Source of the DNA: Jeotgalibaca dankookensis
GTDB lineage: Bacteria > Bacillota > Bacilli > Lactobacillales > Aerococcaceae
Direction of reading: 5' to 3'
Assembly: GCF_002005405.1 (NCBI RefSeq)
Contig: NZ_CP019728.1
Span: forward strand, 1,550,001-1,614,000
Length of the DNA stretch: 64,000 nucleotides
Notes under the pieces: model-generated
Told to the model about the DNA's origin: nothing
Seen by the model: only the letters and a program-made list of their open reading frames with translations
Database searches by the model: none
Part shown: positions 43,970 to 53,123 of the stretch, piece after piece
Numbering within the stretch: position 1 is the stretch's first letter
Layout: every line of letters begins with the position of its first letter
Translations under genes and position numbers: made by a program

Positions 43970-44203
43970 ATGAAAGAAATCAGTTTGAATGATACGGTTT
44001 ATGATACTGTCAGCAAACATCCAGAGGTTCGTGAAGTGATTGTCGGACTGGGCTTTAGTCCGCTCCGGGATGATAAAATGTTACAGACTGCTGGAAGGAT
44101 GATGACACTCGGCAAGGCGGCTAAACAATTTGGTATCTCCTATGAAACCATTGTTACAACGATGCAAAATAACGGTTTCCAAGTGAAGGAGAAACATTTA
44201 TGA
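43970..44203 (+). CDS. DUF1858 domain protein
   Basis: The 77-residue protein is essentially a single DUF1858 domain (LNDTVYDTVSKHPEVREVIVGLGF), a small helical domain common next to hybrid-cluster and DUF438 proteins in anaerobic or facultative Firmicutes. A GAGGTG site precedes the ATG. Its stop overlaps the next start (ATGA at 44200-44203), so it is translationally coupled to the DUF438/hemerythrin gene and likely works with it. Confidence 0.85.
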   Translation: MKEISLNDTVYDTVSKHPEVREVIVGLGFSPLRDDKMLQTAGRMMTLGKAAKQFGISYETIVTTMQNNGFQVKEKHL

Positions 44204-45411
44204 TAGAAGAATTAAAAAACAAACGTTCCAAGGAATTCGAAGAAAGACAAGCGGTGTTAAAAGATTTAATTACACGTCTACATGCGAATGAAGACGAAGA
44301 GGTAATCAAAAAAGAATTTAAACAGCATTTTAACAATGTGAGTGCTTTTGAAATTTCCGTAATGGAACGGCGATTAATGTCACAAGGTATTGAAGCAGAA
44401 GAAATTATGCGTCTGTGTAACGTTCACGCTTCCCTTTTTAATGGCTCCATTGAAGCTGTTTACGAAAATAGTGAAGAAGTCGATAAACCTGGACACCCTA
44501 TTCGCGTTTTGAAAGAAGAAAATTTAGCGATTGAAAGTGCGCTGGACCGCATTGATAAGCTCTTAGCCGTTTACTTGCCTGATCCGGATGCGGAATTGAA
44601 AAAGGGGCTATTGAGACAGCTAGATATCCTCTGGGAAATTGATAACCATTATGCTCGCAAAGAACATTCTTATTTCCCAATCATGGAGCGTTATGGTTTG
44701 TTGGCGCCACCGAAAGTTATGTGGGGAGTAGATGATCAAATTCGCGATTTAATTCGCGATTTTCGTCAAGCCATCTCTGATGATAAGTTGGAAGGGTTAA
44801 ACTTTGAAACGGTTAAATATGAAATTGAAGAAATGATTGTGAAGGAAGAAGAAATTATGTTACCGATGATTTCTCCTTTCTTTAATGAAGACGACTGGAT
44901 TTCTATTGCCGAAGAGTCAGATGAAATTGGGTATTGCATCATTAAACCAGAAGTAAAATGGACGCCTCAACGGGCATCCTTTGAATCTTCTGATGCTTTG
45001 GACGATGATACTATCTCTTTAGATACGGGGTATCTAACACACAAAGAATTACAAAAGATTTTAGATTTACAACCGTTAGAATTAACGTTTGTAGATGCCA
45101 ATGATATTGTTAAATATTTTAATAATGGCCCCGGAGAAAAACTTCTCCCCCGGACGCAAAATGCTATTGGTCGTGAAGTCTATAATTGCCATCCACCTAA
45201 AAGCCAGCCTATTGTACGCCAATTAATTGCCGACTTTAAAGCAGGTAAAAAAGAGATTGAACAATTGTGGTTCCGTATGAAAGGAACTTATATTATGGTT
45301 AGTTATGCAGCTGTTCGCGATGACGATGGCACTTATATGGGAACTTTAGAATGGGTACAAAATATCGAAAATATCATTGATATTGATGAAGAAAAACGGA
45401 CAATCGAATAG
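44200..45411 (+). CDS. DUF438-hemerythrin-PAS sensor-like protein
   Basis: In this 403-residue protein DUF438 spans about 10-80. Residues ~100-235 form a hemerythrin-like four-helix domain with His/Glu ligands (HPIRVLKEEN, DNHYARKEHSYFP, IVKEEEIMLP). The remainder (from about 285) is a PAS-type domain (LTFVDANDIVKYFN, GREVYNCHPP). It lacks an output domain such as a kinase, so it may bind O2, NO or metal through the hemerythrin site and act with DUF1858. It is the last gene of the operon. Confidence 0.87.
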   Translation: MIEELKNKRSKEFEERQAVLKDLITRLHANEDEEVIKKEFKQHFNNVSAFEISVMERRLMSQGIEAEEIMRLCNVHASLFNGSIEAVYENSEEVDKPGHPIRVLKEENLAIESALDRIDKLLAVYLPDPDAELKKGLLRQLDILWEIDNHYARKEHSYFPIMERYGLLAPPKVMWGVDDQIRDLIRDFRQAISDDKLEGLNFETVKYEIEEMIVKEEEIMLPMISPFFNEDDWISIAEESDEIGYCIIKPEVKWTPQRASFESSDALDDDTISLDTGYLTHKELQKILDLQPLELTFVDANDIVKYFNNGPGEKLLPRTQNAIGREVYNCHPPKSQPIVRQLIADFKAGKKEIEQLWFRMKGTYIMVSYAAVRDDDGTYMGTLEWVQNIENIIDIDEEKRTIE

Positions 45412-45427
45412 ATTGTCTGTTTTTTTG
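45394..45427 (+). terminator. Terminator of the PRT-DUF1858-DUF438 operon
   Basis: ACGGACAATC (45396-45405) and GATTGTCTGT (45411-45420) form a stem with one mismatch overlapping the end of the gene, followed by TTTTTT. Confidence 0.7.
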
Positions 45428-45428
45428 A

Positions 45429-45989
45429 TTAAGATAACATCTCTAACTTATCATTCAACTTTTGGTAAATGGTTTTCATGAACGGTTCAGTAGACAATAC
45501 AACTGCTTGGTCTCGTTCCACCCAGTCTAAGGCACTATTTTCATCTGATTTTATAACTAGAGATTCTCTTTCGTCTGCTTGTAGTAAATAGGTAACATTA
45601 AGATGCAAGTGCTCTGCAATTTTTTCGCCTCTTTTTTCATGCGCCGGTACATCTAGAATTTCTAGTGCATAAATCTCTTCACGCAGTGCTTTTAAACTCT
45701 CTAAACCAGTCTCTTCATTTGCTTCTTTTAAAGCAACGCGAAGAAAATTGGCGTCCCCGTCTACATGCCCACCTACCCATGCCCAAGAGTCATAAATATT
45801 ATGATACGCCATAACTACTTTTTTTAAATTTTGATTGACAATCCATGCCGAGGCTGTAAAATGCGCTAATTTATTTTCACGTGTCAATAAATCTTGGTAA
45901 GTATCAATATACTCTAACATACGAGCTTTATCAGTTCTTTCTTGTTCATTATAAGGTTGATAAGCCATAATCTCTTGACGAATATCCAT
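45429..45989 (-). CDS. NUDIX hydrolase
   Basis: The 186-residue protein has a Nudix box (GGHVDGDANFLRVALKEANEETGLESL) near residues 73-97, preceded by an N-terminal extension of ~50 residues. It resembles Nudix proteins annotated as ADP-ribose pyrophosphatase or IDI-like, but the substrate is unassigned. GGAAGTG precedes the ATG. It is convergent with the DUF438 operon. Confidence 0.85.
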   Translation of the reverse strand: MDIRQEIMAYQPYNEQERTDKARMLEYIDTYQDLLTRENKLAHFTASAWIVNQNLKKVVMAYHNIYDSWAWVGGHVDGDANFLRVALKEANEETGLESLKALREEIYALEILDVPAHEKRGEKIAEHLHLNVTYLLQADERESLVIKSDENSALDWVERDQAVVLSTEPFMKTIYQKLNDKLEMLS

Positions 45990-46100
45990 TTGAACACTTC
46001 CTTTTCATCTATTTATTTCATTATAGGAACACACGTTCGCTTTGTCAATTTAAAAATAAGGAAAGAATGGGATTTGAACCGCTCCCTTCTTCCCTTCAAT

Positions 46101-46424
46101 TTATAAAATAATAACGCTAATTAAAAAACTGATTAGTAAAATTGCAATAGGTACGGTAATAATAAAAGCAGTAATCCCTACAAGCGTGCGATCTTCTCGC
46201 CAAACAATAGCAATTAAGTTACCTACAACACTCACAAAAGCAGCTAGCATCCCTGTTAACGCAAAAAGAAAAAGAATCCAATCCATAGTCGAATGGGTCA
46301 ATTGATTGCCACTACCAAACCGTGGTTCTAAATAAGCAACGAGCCCCCAACTTATTAGAAAATAGATTATTCCCCAAACGGATATTTTCCCCAATTTTGT
46401 TTGCGGAAGAATGTATTTTTTCAT
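46101..46424 (-). CDS. Small membrane protein of unknown function
   Basis: The 107-residue protein has three hydrophobic segments (about 14-32, 49-70, 80-105) and a basic N-terminus; no known domain. AAAGGAGG precedes the ATG. It starts 14 nt after the stop of the nuclease gene, so it is cotranscribed with that gene and could assist or neutralise it; this is inference from position only. Confidence 0.72.
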   Translation of the reverse strand: MKKYILPQTKLGKISVWGIIYFLISWGLVAYLEPRFGSGNQLTHSTMDWILFLFALTGMLAAFVSVVGNLIAIVWREDRTLVGITAFIITVPIAILLISFLISVIIL

Positions 46425-46438
46425 CTTGTTTCCTCCTT

Positions 46439-47179
46439 TTATTGTTTGGTACTGCTCCCATCTTGATAATTAATTTCATAACCATCTTGAATATTGAAAA
46501 TATAAACATTGAAGTATAAGCCATCATCTTCTACTGATTGTGCCATCATATGGACCCCTCGTGCTACTAATTCTTCATCGCGAAAAACAGGTTGGACCTT
46601 ATAGCGTACGTGGTGGCCAGTTTGCTCTAAGTAATAAGCAATATCGTTTTCAAAACGTAACATGTGTGGGTTATTTAAACTCCTTGTACCCGTCATTAAA
46701 TTACGAATATTATTATTTTCACCCGTCAGTTGAAAACCAATCAGATGACTCCGATTATATAGCCATTGACCATTTTCGAGTTCCCTTTGGTTCCAACCAG
46801 ATGGGTCAATATATAAACTCTCGCGCTCAGTCGTGGGATATAAATCCGTACTTAACATCGCATGAGCCGGACCGACCCGATTAAAGCGATCAATTTCACT
46901 GAACGATTGCCAACTTCCATCTTCGAGAGATAATTCATCAGGCGTGAATTCAGGAACATTATTATTAATTTCAATCACTTGATTGACGCCATCATACTCC
47001 AGATAAGTTAACTCTGATTCTGGGATGGATTCGGTCATAAAAATTGATTCAACAAACTCTTCTATAACCGGAATTGGTTGCGTTAAAAGTACAAAAAAGG
47101 TTGCGGAAACAGTTAAGATGGCTGTAATCACTTTCAATTTTATATCTAATTCATCTTTCTTTTTTCGTGATCTAGCCAT
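46439..47179 (-). CDS. Membrane-anchored DNA/RNA non-specific endonuclease (EndA-like)
   Basis: The 246-residue protein has a basic N-terminus, one membrane segment (about 17-37) and an extracellular nuclease domain. The active-site region YNRSHLIGFQLTGE resembles the DRGH-type motif of EndA, with NIRNLMTGTRSLN following. Streptococcal EndA degrades one strand during DNA uptake, or host DNA. A role in nutrient DNA use or competence is plausible. AAAGGAT precedes the ATG; the gene lies close behind a 154-residue unknown gene. Confidence 0.85.
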   Translation of the reverse strand: MARSRKKKDELDIKLKVITAILTVSATFFVLLTQPIPVIEEFVESIFMTESIPESELTYLEYDGVNQVIEINNNVPEFTPDELSLEDGSWQSFSEIDRFNRVGPAHAMLSTDLYPTTERESLYIDPSGWNQRELENGQWLYNRSHLIGFQLTGENNNIRNLMTGTRSLNNPHMLRFENDIAYYLEQTGHHVRYKVQPVFRDEELVARGVHMMAQSVEDDGLYFNVYIFNIQDGYEINYQDGSSTKQ

Positions 47180-47182
47180 TTT

Positions 47183-47644
47183 TTATCCTTTCTCAAAACC
47201 TTCATCGCGTAAATAACCTTCACACGCTTCTTTCGTTTTAAAGACAGCCTCTACTTGACCATCTGGTAATAAAATAGTCCATACAGGATTTTCATAAGTG
47301 AGTTGCAAGCGATCACCATTTATATGCACCCAGTCTTCAAAGTAACCATCTTCATAGCCATCTTCAGTCTTTTTGAGGTGAGCAATCGCCTTTTCAACCC
47401 ACTCGCGAATTTCTTCTTCATCTTCATCAAGTACGGATACATATCCTTTTTGTGTCTCTTCCTTTGGTAAATAGCCAGCATAAATTAACGCATTTCCGTT
47501 TGGATGCAAAAATCGGACAACCGTGGTTTTGGCAACCGCACTTTCTTTAAAATGATAATTTAATCGGTTTAGAGACACTGGAACGGCTTCTAATTCTTCA
47601 TAACTGTCAAAAATTCTCTTTTTCTCTTCAAATGATAAGGGCAT
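47183..47644 (-). CDS. Hypothetical protein (153 residues)
   Basis: An acidic soluble protein without recognised domain. The middle holds a run of acidic residues (SVLDEDEEEIREW) and the C-terminal half contains FEDWVHINGD and WTILLPDGQVEAVF, which look like beta strands. I chose ATG 47644 with GAGGTGG five bases away; a GTG at 47653 lies inside that site. It ends three bases before the nuclease start, so the two are cotranscribed. Confidence 0.7.
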   Translation of the reverse strand: MPLSFEEKKRIFDSYEELEAVPVSLNRLNYHFKESAVAKTTVVRFLHPNGNALIYAGYLPKEETQKGYVSVLDEDEEEIREWVEKAIAHLKKTEDGYEDGYFEDWVHINGDRLQLTYENPVWTILLPDGQVEAVFKTKEACEGYLRDEGFEKG

Positions 47645-47728
47645 TTTTTCCACCTCTTCTAATGTGATACACCATTGGTATTATAGCAGAAATCGAAGCG
47701 TCTGTTTAGGACCTCTCCGATTTGCCGT

Positions 47729-49237
47729 TTAAATATAATAAAGATTCTCTGATGGGTATTCCGGGTCACTTGTAATATCGATCCCTAGATTGCGTAAAAT
47801 TTGTTCGTCATCTTTTTTCAGCATAACAGTTGAATGGGCTTGAACGCCTTCTAACTCATAGAGTTTATTGTAGCACATTTGGGCGGTTGGGTTGGTAACT
47901 GCACTAATGGCAAGAGCGATTAGAATTTCATTGGCATTGAGTACGGGGCGGCGATTTCGCAACACATCAGATTTTGTCTTTTGAATGGTTTCAAGAATAG
48001 CTAAAGAAAGTAGAGGGATTTCATCTGCAACATTGGCTAGTTGTTTAATCGAATTTAAAATAGCCGCAGAAGAAGAATCCATTAAGTTAGAAGTACGTCC
48101 TGTTACGATTTGACCATTTTTTAGTTCAAAAGCAATGACGGCAGGTGTCTCGTTTGTTTCTGAACGTTTCCGACAGCGTTTGGCATAGTCTCTAGCCGGT
48201 TGTACTGCTGGGCGATCCGTTTGTTTTAAATTGGCTTGATCTAGCAAAATTTGCATGCTTGAAACAATATCTTTCCCTAACAAACCTTTTTTATAGTCAC
48301 ATTGAACAGTAAAACTTCTCCGAATGATTTCTTGGTTTGATGCTTCACGTACCACTTCATCATCTACAATACCAAAGCCTACTCGGTTTACACCCATATC
48401 CGTTGGCGATTGATAAATGGATTCTTTTTTGGTGATTCTTTCGATAATTCTTTTGATGACCGGAAAGATTTCAATATCACGGTTATAATTAACCGCTACT
48501 TCTTTGTAAGCCTCAAAGTGAAAATTATCAATCATGTTCATATCTTTTAGATCAACCGTTGCTGCTTCATAAGCCATATTCAACGGATGTTTCAGACTGA
48601 TATTCCAAACAGGAAAGGTTTCGAACTTGGAATAGCCTGCAGAGCGGCCTTGTTGATTTTCATGGTAAAGTTGATTTAAACAAGTTGCCAATTTGCCGCT
48701 TCCCCCACCTGGCGCAGTCATCACTACAATCGGTTTGGTTGTTTCAATATAGGGGTTAGAGCCAAATCCTTCTTTACTAACAATCATGTCAACATTTGAG
48801 GGATACCCTTCAATACTTTTATGAGTATAGACTTTCATATCGCGCTTTTCCAATTTATTTATAAATAATTTGGTATTCGGTTGACCATGGTAGCGCGTAA
48901 TAACCACACTATTAACCGAAAGTCCTAAACTTCTAAATTCATCGATTAAACGGAAAACTTCCATATCATAAGTAATTCCGTAATCCCCACGAATTTTATT
49001 CCGTTCAATATCACCTGCATAGACACAGATAACGATTTCTGCTTTGTCGGATAAGCGTTGTAAGATTTTAATTTTAGCATCTTCATCAAACCCGGGGAGG
49101 ACACGTTTTGCGTGTTTGTCACCAATGATTTTTCCACCAAATTCCAAATATAATTTATCATAGTGGCTAACGCGCTCTGCAATATAGCGACTCTGCTCTT
49201 CGACATATTTTTTAGAATCAAAACCTATTTTATTCAT
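47729..49237 (-). CDS. DUF1846 family protein
   Basis: The 502-residue cytosolic protein matches DUF1846 in length and conserved blocks: [15 protein letters not shown] at the N-terminus, [39 protein letters not shown] (a nucleotide-binding-like loop) and GINRVG-type motifs. The family is widespread in Firmicutes with no settled function. GAGGTAAAT precedes the ATG. It stands alone. Confidence 0.85.
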   Translation of the reverse strand: MNKIGFDSKKYVEEQSRYIAERVSHYDKLYLEFGGKIIGDKHAKRVLPGFDEDAKIKILQRLSDKAEIVICVYAGDIERNKIRGDYGITYDMEVFRLIDEFRSLGLSVNSVVITRYHGQPNTKLFINKLEKRDMKVYTHKSIEGYPSNVDMIVSKEGFGSNPYIETTKPIVVMTAPGGGSGKLATCLNQLYHENQQGRSAGYSKFETFPVWNISLKHPLNMAYEAATVDLKDMNMIDNFHFEAYKEVAVNYNRDIEIFPVIKRIIERITKKESIYQSPTDMGVNRVGFGIVDDEVVREASNQEIIRRSFTVQCDYKKGLLGKDIVSSMQILLDQANLKQTDRPAVQPARDYAKRCRKRSETNETPAVIAFELKNGQIVTGRTSNLMDSSSAAILNSIKQLANVADEIPLLSLAILETIQKTKSDVLRNRRPVLNANEILIALAISAVTNPTAQMCYNKLYELEGVQAHSTVMLKKDDEQILRNLGIDITSDPEYPSENLYYI

Positions 49238-49313
49238 TATTTACCTCCTCGAAATTCCTTAACTCTATCTATTATATCCTTATTCTGATTGATGGCAATG
49301 TCTTAATTTAAAG

Positions 49314-49343
49314 TTGACAAATCTGCGTTTCTAACGGTATACT
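49314..49343 (+). promoter_or_regulatory. Promoter of tRNA-Val
   Basis: TTGACA (49314-49319), an 18-bp spacer and TATACT (49338-49343) lie 22 nt before the tRNA 5' end. Confidence 0.8.
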
Positions 49344-49365
49344 AGTACTGTTACTTCCTCATTTT

Positions 49366-49437
49366 GAGCCGTTAGTTCAGCGGGAGAATGCTTCCTTGAC
49401 AGGGAAGAGGTCACAGGTTCAAATCCTGTACGGCTCA
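49366..49437 (+). tRNA. tRNA-Val (anticodon GAC)
   Basis: The cloverleaf is complete: acceptor GAGCCGT (49366-49372) with ACGGCTC (49430-49436), D arm GTTC...GAAT, anticodon arm TTCC-TTGACAG-GGAA with GAC at 49398-49400, and T arm ACAGG-TTCAAAT-CCTGT. CCA is not encoded. It is a lone tRNA with its own promoter and terminator. Confidence 0.93.
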
Positions 49438-49445
49438 TACTTAAT

Positions 49446-49491
49446 CAAAGCCTTGTAATGCCGTTAGAGCGGACATTACAAGGCTTTTTTC
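49446..49491. terminator. Terminator after tRNA-Val
   Basis: AAGCCTTGTAATG (49448-49460) and CATTACAAGGCTT (49474-49486) form a perfect 13-bp stem followed by a T-run. It also lies at the end of the convergent gene. Confidence 0.82.
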
Positions 49492-50005
49492 ATTCCCATT
49501 CCTGATAATTCTCAAAGGTTTTTTGATAATCTTTAATGATACTGGTTTTGCGTGTTTTAAGCACAGCAATTGCACCTAACAATTGATCGGGTTCATCCGT
49601 TAAATCACACTCTTCTTTTTGACGTTCCATAGCCTCTTCAACCGGTTCATAAGGCGCTGCTTGTTTTATTTCATTTAAAATTTTATAGATTTGTTTGCGC
49701 ATCCGTTCCATCCGAATAGGTTCTGCAGCTTTAATTTCTTCTAAATGTGCCAGAACAACTCGAAAATGCAGATGACGTGTCATTCGCCCATCTTTTACAT
49801 GCACATATTCCTTATTGAATGGTGAGACTCCTTGAGCTTGTCCATGAATTTGGTACCATCCATCATAAATTTCCCAAACGCCTTCTGGATCGTCCGGTTG
49901 AAAATCCCGTTTTAATTTAAAGGTTGGGTCCTCACCAGTAATTTCGGCTACCCACCTTTTTTCATCCGAGGTGTTTGGCATGAGTTGCAGTATTTGTGGT
50001 TTCAT
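49490..50005 (-). CDS. Hypothetical protein (171 residues)
   Basis: A soluble protein with a beta-rich N-terminal half (WVAEITGEDPTFKLKRDF, WEIYDGWYQIHGQ) and a helical, charged C-terminal half. No family is recognised. GATGTGACC upstream is a weak ribosome site. It is convergent with the tRNA gene and alone. Confidence 0.65.
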   Translation of the reverse strand: MKPQILQLMPNTSDEKRWVAEITGEDPTFKLKRDFQPDDPEGVWEIYDGWYQIHGQAQGVSPFNKEYVHVKDGRMTRHLHFRVVLAHLEEIKAAEPIRMERMRKQIYKILNEIKQAAPYEPVEEAMERQKEECDLTDEPDQLLGAIAVLKTRKTSIIKDYQKTFENYQEWE

Positions 50006-50118
50006 TTGGTCACATCCTTCTTTACTTGTCTCTTCTAGTTTACACCAAATGACTCTTTATAGTAGGAAAAATCTATTCGAATATGCGAATGGATTTAAAT
50101 AGAAAACGGCTTCAGTTT

Positions 50119-50139
50119 GGTAGCATCAAGATTGCTACC
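50119..50139. promoter_or_regulatory. Inverted repeat overlapping the promoter of the Gly-rich/pspA operon
   Basis: GGTAGCA (50119-50125) and TGCTACC (50133-50139) form a perfect 7-bp inverted repeat with a 7-bp centre. Its right arm overlaps the -35 box at 50132-50137, as expected for an operator. Confidence 0.5.
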
Positions 50140-50160
50140 GTCTACCGCATGTGATATATT
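50132..50160 (+). promoter_or_regulatory. Promoter of the Gly-rich protein/pspA operon
   Basis: TTGCTA (50132-50137), a 17-bp spacer and TATATT (50155-50160) lie about 50 nt before the first start. Confidence 0.6.
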
Positions 50161-50210
50161 TAAGGTATAAAAACGATTGCATCGATCGGTAAAAGAAAAG
50201 AGGGATGTTT

Positions 50211-51284
50211 ATGGCACGAGGTGGAGGCCGCGGAGGAGGTGGCGGTGGCTCATTTGGCGGCGGCGGTATGCGCGGAGGAGGTGGCTCCTTCGGTGGTGCC
50301 CGTGGCAGTGGCGGTCGCAGCAGTCTAGGAGGTCGCGGTGGTGGCTCATTCGGCGGTGGTTCAAGTGGCGGCCGTGGTGGAAGCGGTGGCGGAATATTCG
50401 GTGGTGGCTACGGTGGACGCCCCATACGTACAGGGCCTATATTTATCAATAACTCTGGTAGAAGACGCCGCTATGGTGGTGGTCCCAATAATTCACCCGG
50501 TGGTTCTTCTGGTTGTGGTTCTCTCGTTCTAATCGGTTTTATTTTGATATTAGCTTTTGTTTTTATCAGTTCGATTGGAAATAGCGGATCAAACAGTAGC
50601 TCATCTATTGCGCCATCAACGATTGAGCGTCAGCCTTTACCGGCTGGTTCTGTTAATGAAACAGATTATTTCACAGATGATGCGAGTCCCAAATGGATTA
50701 CGAACGATAGCCAGCTAAACAGTGGTCTTCGTTATTTCTATAAAAAAACGGGCGTTCAACCACACTTATACATTACAGACTCCATTAATGGCTCTTCAAA
50801 TGCAAGTTATGAACAAGTTGAAGCTTTTGCAAATGACCTCTATGATGAGCTCTTTACAGATGAAGCACATTTGTTACTAGTTTTTTATGAAGGGATTCCA
50901 AACCAATATATCTCACATTACGTAACTGGCACCCAAGCTAAACAAGTCATTGATTCAGAAGCTGGCAGTATTTTGCTCGATTATATCGATCGCAACTACT
51001 ATGATAGCAGCTTGACAGACGAACAGTTTTTCAGTCGTTCCTTTGAGGAAGCAGCTGACCGTATGATGGAAGTAACTACTTCACCTTGGATTCCGGTCCT
51101 CATCATATTTGGGGTTGGCGGTATTGTGATTGTTCTTTTCATCTGGTGGCGTAAACGTAAAGAACAAGAAGCGATTAAAGCCAAACAAACAGAAGAAATG
51201 CTTAACAAACCAATCGATACCTTTGGTACAGACTCTTTAGCAGATGAACTAGCAAAAAAATATTCAGACGATGATAAAAAATAA
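50211..51284 (+). CDS. Gly/Arg-rich membrane protein with TPM-like extracytoplasmic domain
   Basis: This ~357-residue protein begins with an ~85-residue low-complexity segment of Gly, Ser and Arg (GGGGGSF, RGGGGSFGG repeats). A membrane segment (about 103-123) follows, then an extracytoplasmic domain (about 150-285) that loosely recalls TPM/YgcG folds (TGVQPHLYITDSI, HLLLVFYEG). A second membrane segment (about 288-310) leads to a charged tail (KRKEQEAIKAKQTEE). I chose ATG 50211, six bases after AGAGGG; the ATG at 50205 is too close. It lies 27 nt before pspA, suggesting joint action in envelope stress. The Gly-rich segment at the N-terminus is unusual, since TPM proteins normally carry it at the C-terminus. 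Confidence 0.78.
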   Translation: MARGGGRGGGGGGSFGGGGMRGGGGSFGGARGSGGRSSLGGRGGGSFGGGSSGGRGGSGGGIFGGGYGGRPIRTGPIFINNSGRRRRYGGGPNNSPGGSSGCGSLVLIGFILILAFVFISSIGNSGSNSSSSIAPSTIERQPLPAGSVNETDYFTDDASPKWITNDSQLNSGLRYFYKKTGVQPHLYITDSINGSSNASYEQVEAFANDLYDELFTDEAHLLLVFYEGIPNQYISHYVTGTQAKQVIDSEAGSILLDYIDRNYYDSSLTDEQFFSRSFEEAADRMMEVTTSPWIPVLIIFGVGGIVIVLFIWWRKRKEQEAIKAKQTEEMLNKPIDTFGTDSLADELAKKYSDDDKK

Positions 51285-51311
51285 TAAAAAAACTCAAGGG
51301 GGAAATAAATA

Positions 51312-51989
51312 ATGGCAATTTTAGGACGCTTTTCAGATATTATCAGTGCAAATGTCAATGCAATCATTGACCGAATGGAAGAACCAGAAAAAATGATTGA
51401 TCAATATCTTCGGGATATGATGGAAGACTTGGCGGAAGTAAAACAAAGTACAGCTGGTATCATGGCTGAGGAAACTCGTGCAAAACGCGAGATTGACCAA
51501 AACGAAGCAGAAGTAAACAAATATAACCAACTCGCTAAAAAAGCTTTGGAAGCTAATAACGAAGATGATGCGCGTATTTTCCTTTCTAAAAAACAAGAAC
51601 TTGAAAGTGTCGGTGCTGGCTTAGCAACGAGTTATGCGGCTGCTCATGAAAATGCTGTTAAAATGCGTCAAATGCACGATAAGTTAGCAAAGGATATTGA
51701 AACATTACGCCAACGTCGTGCTATGATTAAAGGCAAACTTTCTGTTGCGAAAGCGCAAGAAACTTTAAATGATGTTTCAGACAATGTAACCAAATCTGAA
51801 AGTGCGATGGGGTCATTCAGTCGAATGGAAGACAAAGCCAATCGTTTACTAGACGAAGCAAACGCTATGTCTGAACTTAATTCTGAACCAATGGATTCCG
51901 CTAAAGCGCTAGAAGAAAAGTATGCAAACCAAACTTCAGCTGCAGTTGAAGATGAATTGGAAAGAATGAAAAAAGAATTAGGAAAATAA
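51312..51989 (+). CDS. pspA: PspA/IM30 family membrane-stress protein
   Basis: The 225-residue protein is almost entirely coiled coil and begins with the typical PspA N-terminus (GRFSDIISANVNAIIDRMEEPEKMIDQ). Family members are ESCRT-III-like and coat damaged or stressed membrane. GGGGGAAATA precedes the ATG. It is the second gene of the operon with the Gly-rich membrane protein, which may be its membrane anchor or sensor. Confidence 0.92.
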   Translation: MAILGRFSDIISANVNAIIDRMEEPEKMIDQYLRDMMEDLAEVKQSTAGIMAEETRAKREIDQNEAEVNKYNQLAKKALEANNEDDARIFLSKKQELESVGAGLATSYAAAHENAVKMRQMHDKLAKDIETLRQRRAMIKGKLSVAKAQETLNDVSDNVTKSESAMGSFSRMEDKANRLLDEANAMSELNSEPMDSAKALEEKYANQTSAAVEDELERMKKELGK

Positions 51990-51991
51990 TT

Positions 51992-52038
51992 ATAAATAAG
52001 AAGTGGCTGAGACAAATGTCTCAGCCACTTCTTATTTA
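51992..52038. terminator. Terminator between pspA and the oxidoreductase gene
   Basis: ATAAGAAGTGGCTGAGAC (51996-52013) and its exact complement (52018-52035) form an 18-bp perfect stem with a 4-base loop, serving convergent genes. Confidence 0.85.
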
Positions 52039-52066
52039 TAATTAAAGATAAGATACCGTTATTCCT

Positions 52067-53035
52067 TTATTCAAATGGATAGGTTAATCCCCATTCTTTG
52101 CGTACTTCATCCATAATTTCTAATACATCAACCGTTTTTTCAAGTGTATGGTTTTGTTCTTTATTTAAAATCATTTGGGTAAAATTAGCTATTTCATAGT
52201 TTAAAGCTTGTTTAGAATCTCCCGCTTGAATAACTTGTTCTTGCCCCTCATTACTTGTAAAGCGCGCTTCAGATGCACGCGGATAATCAGTAATAGTTAA
52301 AAAACCTTTTTCAAAAGCTACCACACCATGTTTAGGCATTTTGGCACGGAAAGTGAGCGAGACAGTTGCCATTTCATTTTCAGCATTACGCATAATGATT
52401 GCTGATGTCTCATCAACACCTGATTGATGCAAGTTGCCCATTGTCTTCACTTCAGTCGGTTTACTTGTCAGGAATTGGCGTACAAATGAGAGTGCATACG
52501 TTCCAATATCAAACAGAGCTCCCCCCGCTAAGTCTTTATTGAAAAAATAAAGCGAAGGATCTTCCTCTTTGAAACTGCCAAAAGAAGCTTGAATCATTTT
52601 TAATGGACCTAAATCATTGCTGCTAATCCACTCTGTCAATTTTTTATAGAGTGGCATATTGTAAATAGTCATAGCTTCTGAAAGGTACAAGCCTTTCTCC
52701 TCTGCAAGTGTTTTTACCTCTGTTAATTGCGCACCATTTACGGTTATAACCTTTTCGCATAAAACATGCTTCCCCGCTTGCAAACTTTCTTTGATGAGTT
52801 GATAGTGATGACTATGTGGAACAGCAACATAAATCACATCAATGGCTTCATCTGCTAAGGCTGCCTCATAGGAATCATAAGTATGCGGAATATCGTATTT
52901 GCTTGCAAAATCTGTTGCTTTTGTATGCGTTCGCGATGCCACGCCGTATAAAACTGCCTCTTCTGCCGCAAATTGAGTGGCAAACTCACTCGCAATCGTT
53001 CCAGTACCTAGTATTGCCCAGTTTAATTGCTTCAT
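52067..53035 (-). CDS. Gfo/Idh/MocA family NAD(P)-dependent oxidoreductase
   Basis: The 322-residue protein has the N-terminal Rossmann motif WAILGTGTIASEFA and the conserved CEK of the family seen as HVLCEKVITV (Lys near residue 93). The C-terminal alpha/beta domain contains GGALFDIGTYAL. It probably oxidises or reduces a sugar or polyol; the substrate is unknown. I chose ATG 53035 with GGAGG ten bases away. It is monocistronic. Confidence 0.87.
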   Translation of the reverse strand: MKQLNWAILGTGTIASEFATQFAAEEAVLYGVASRTHTKATDFASKYDIPHTYDSYEAALADEAIDVIYVAVPHSHHYQLIKESLQAGKHVLCEKVITVNGAQLTEVKTLAEEKGLYLSEAMTIYNMPLYKKLTEWISSNDLGPLKMIQASFGSFKEEDPSLYFFNKDLAGGALFDIGTYALSFVRQFLTSKPTEVKTMGNLHQSGVDETSAIIMRNAENEMATVSLTFRAKMPKHGVVAFEKGFLTITDYPRASEARFTSNEGQEQVIQAGDSKQALNYEIANFTQMILNKEQNHTLEKTVDVLEIMDEVRKEWGLTYPFE

Positions 53036-53123
53036 ATTAACGATGCCTCCCAAATATATTTTATTGAATCTACTATCTCTAAGTTACCATTAAATAGATA
53101 AAATAATAAACGATATCTGTTTC

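Noticed and set aside
46065-46095. tRNA-like T-arm (GGTTCAAATCCC-like on the minus strand)
   Set aside because: The flanking bases do not pair and no other tRNA arm is present; probably chance.
49366-49437. tRNA-Val as an integration site of a genomic island
   Set aside because: Both sides carry ordinary genes, no integrase is near, and no repeat of the tRNA 3' end was noticed within the window.
50177-50452. Arg/Trp-rich 91-codon frame
   Set aside because: It is the shifted reading of the Gly-rich repeat segment of the protein starting at 50211.
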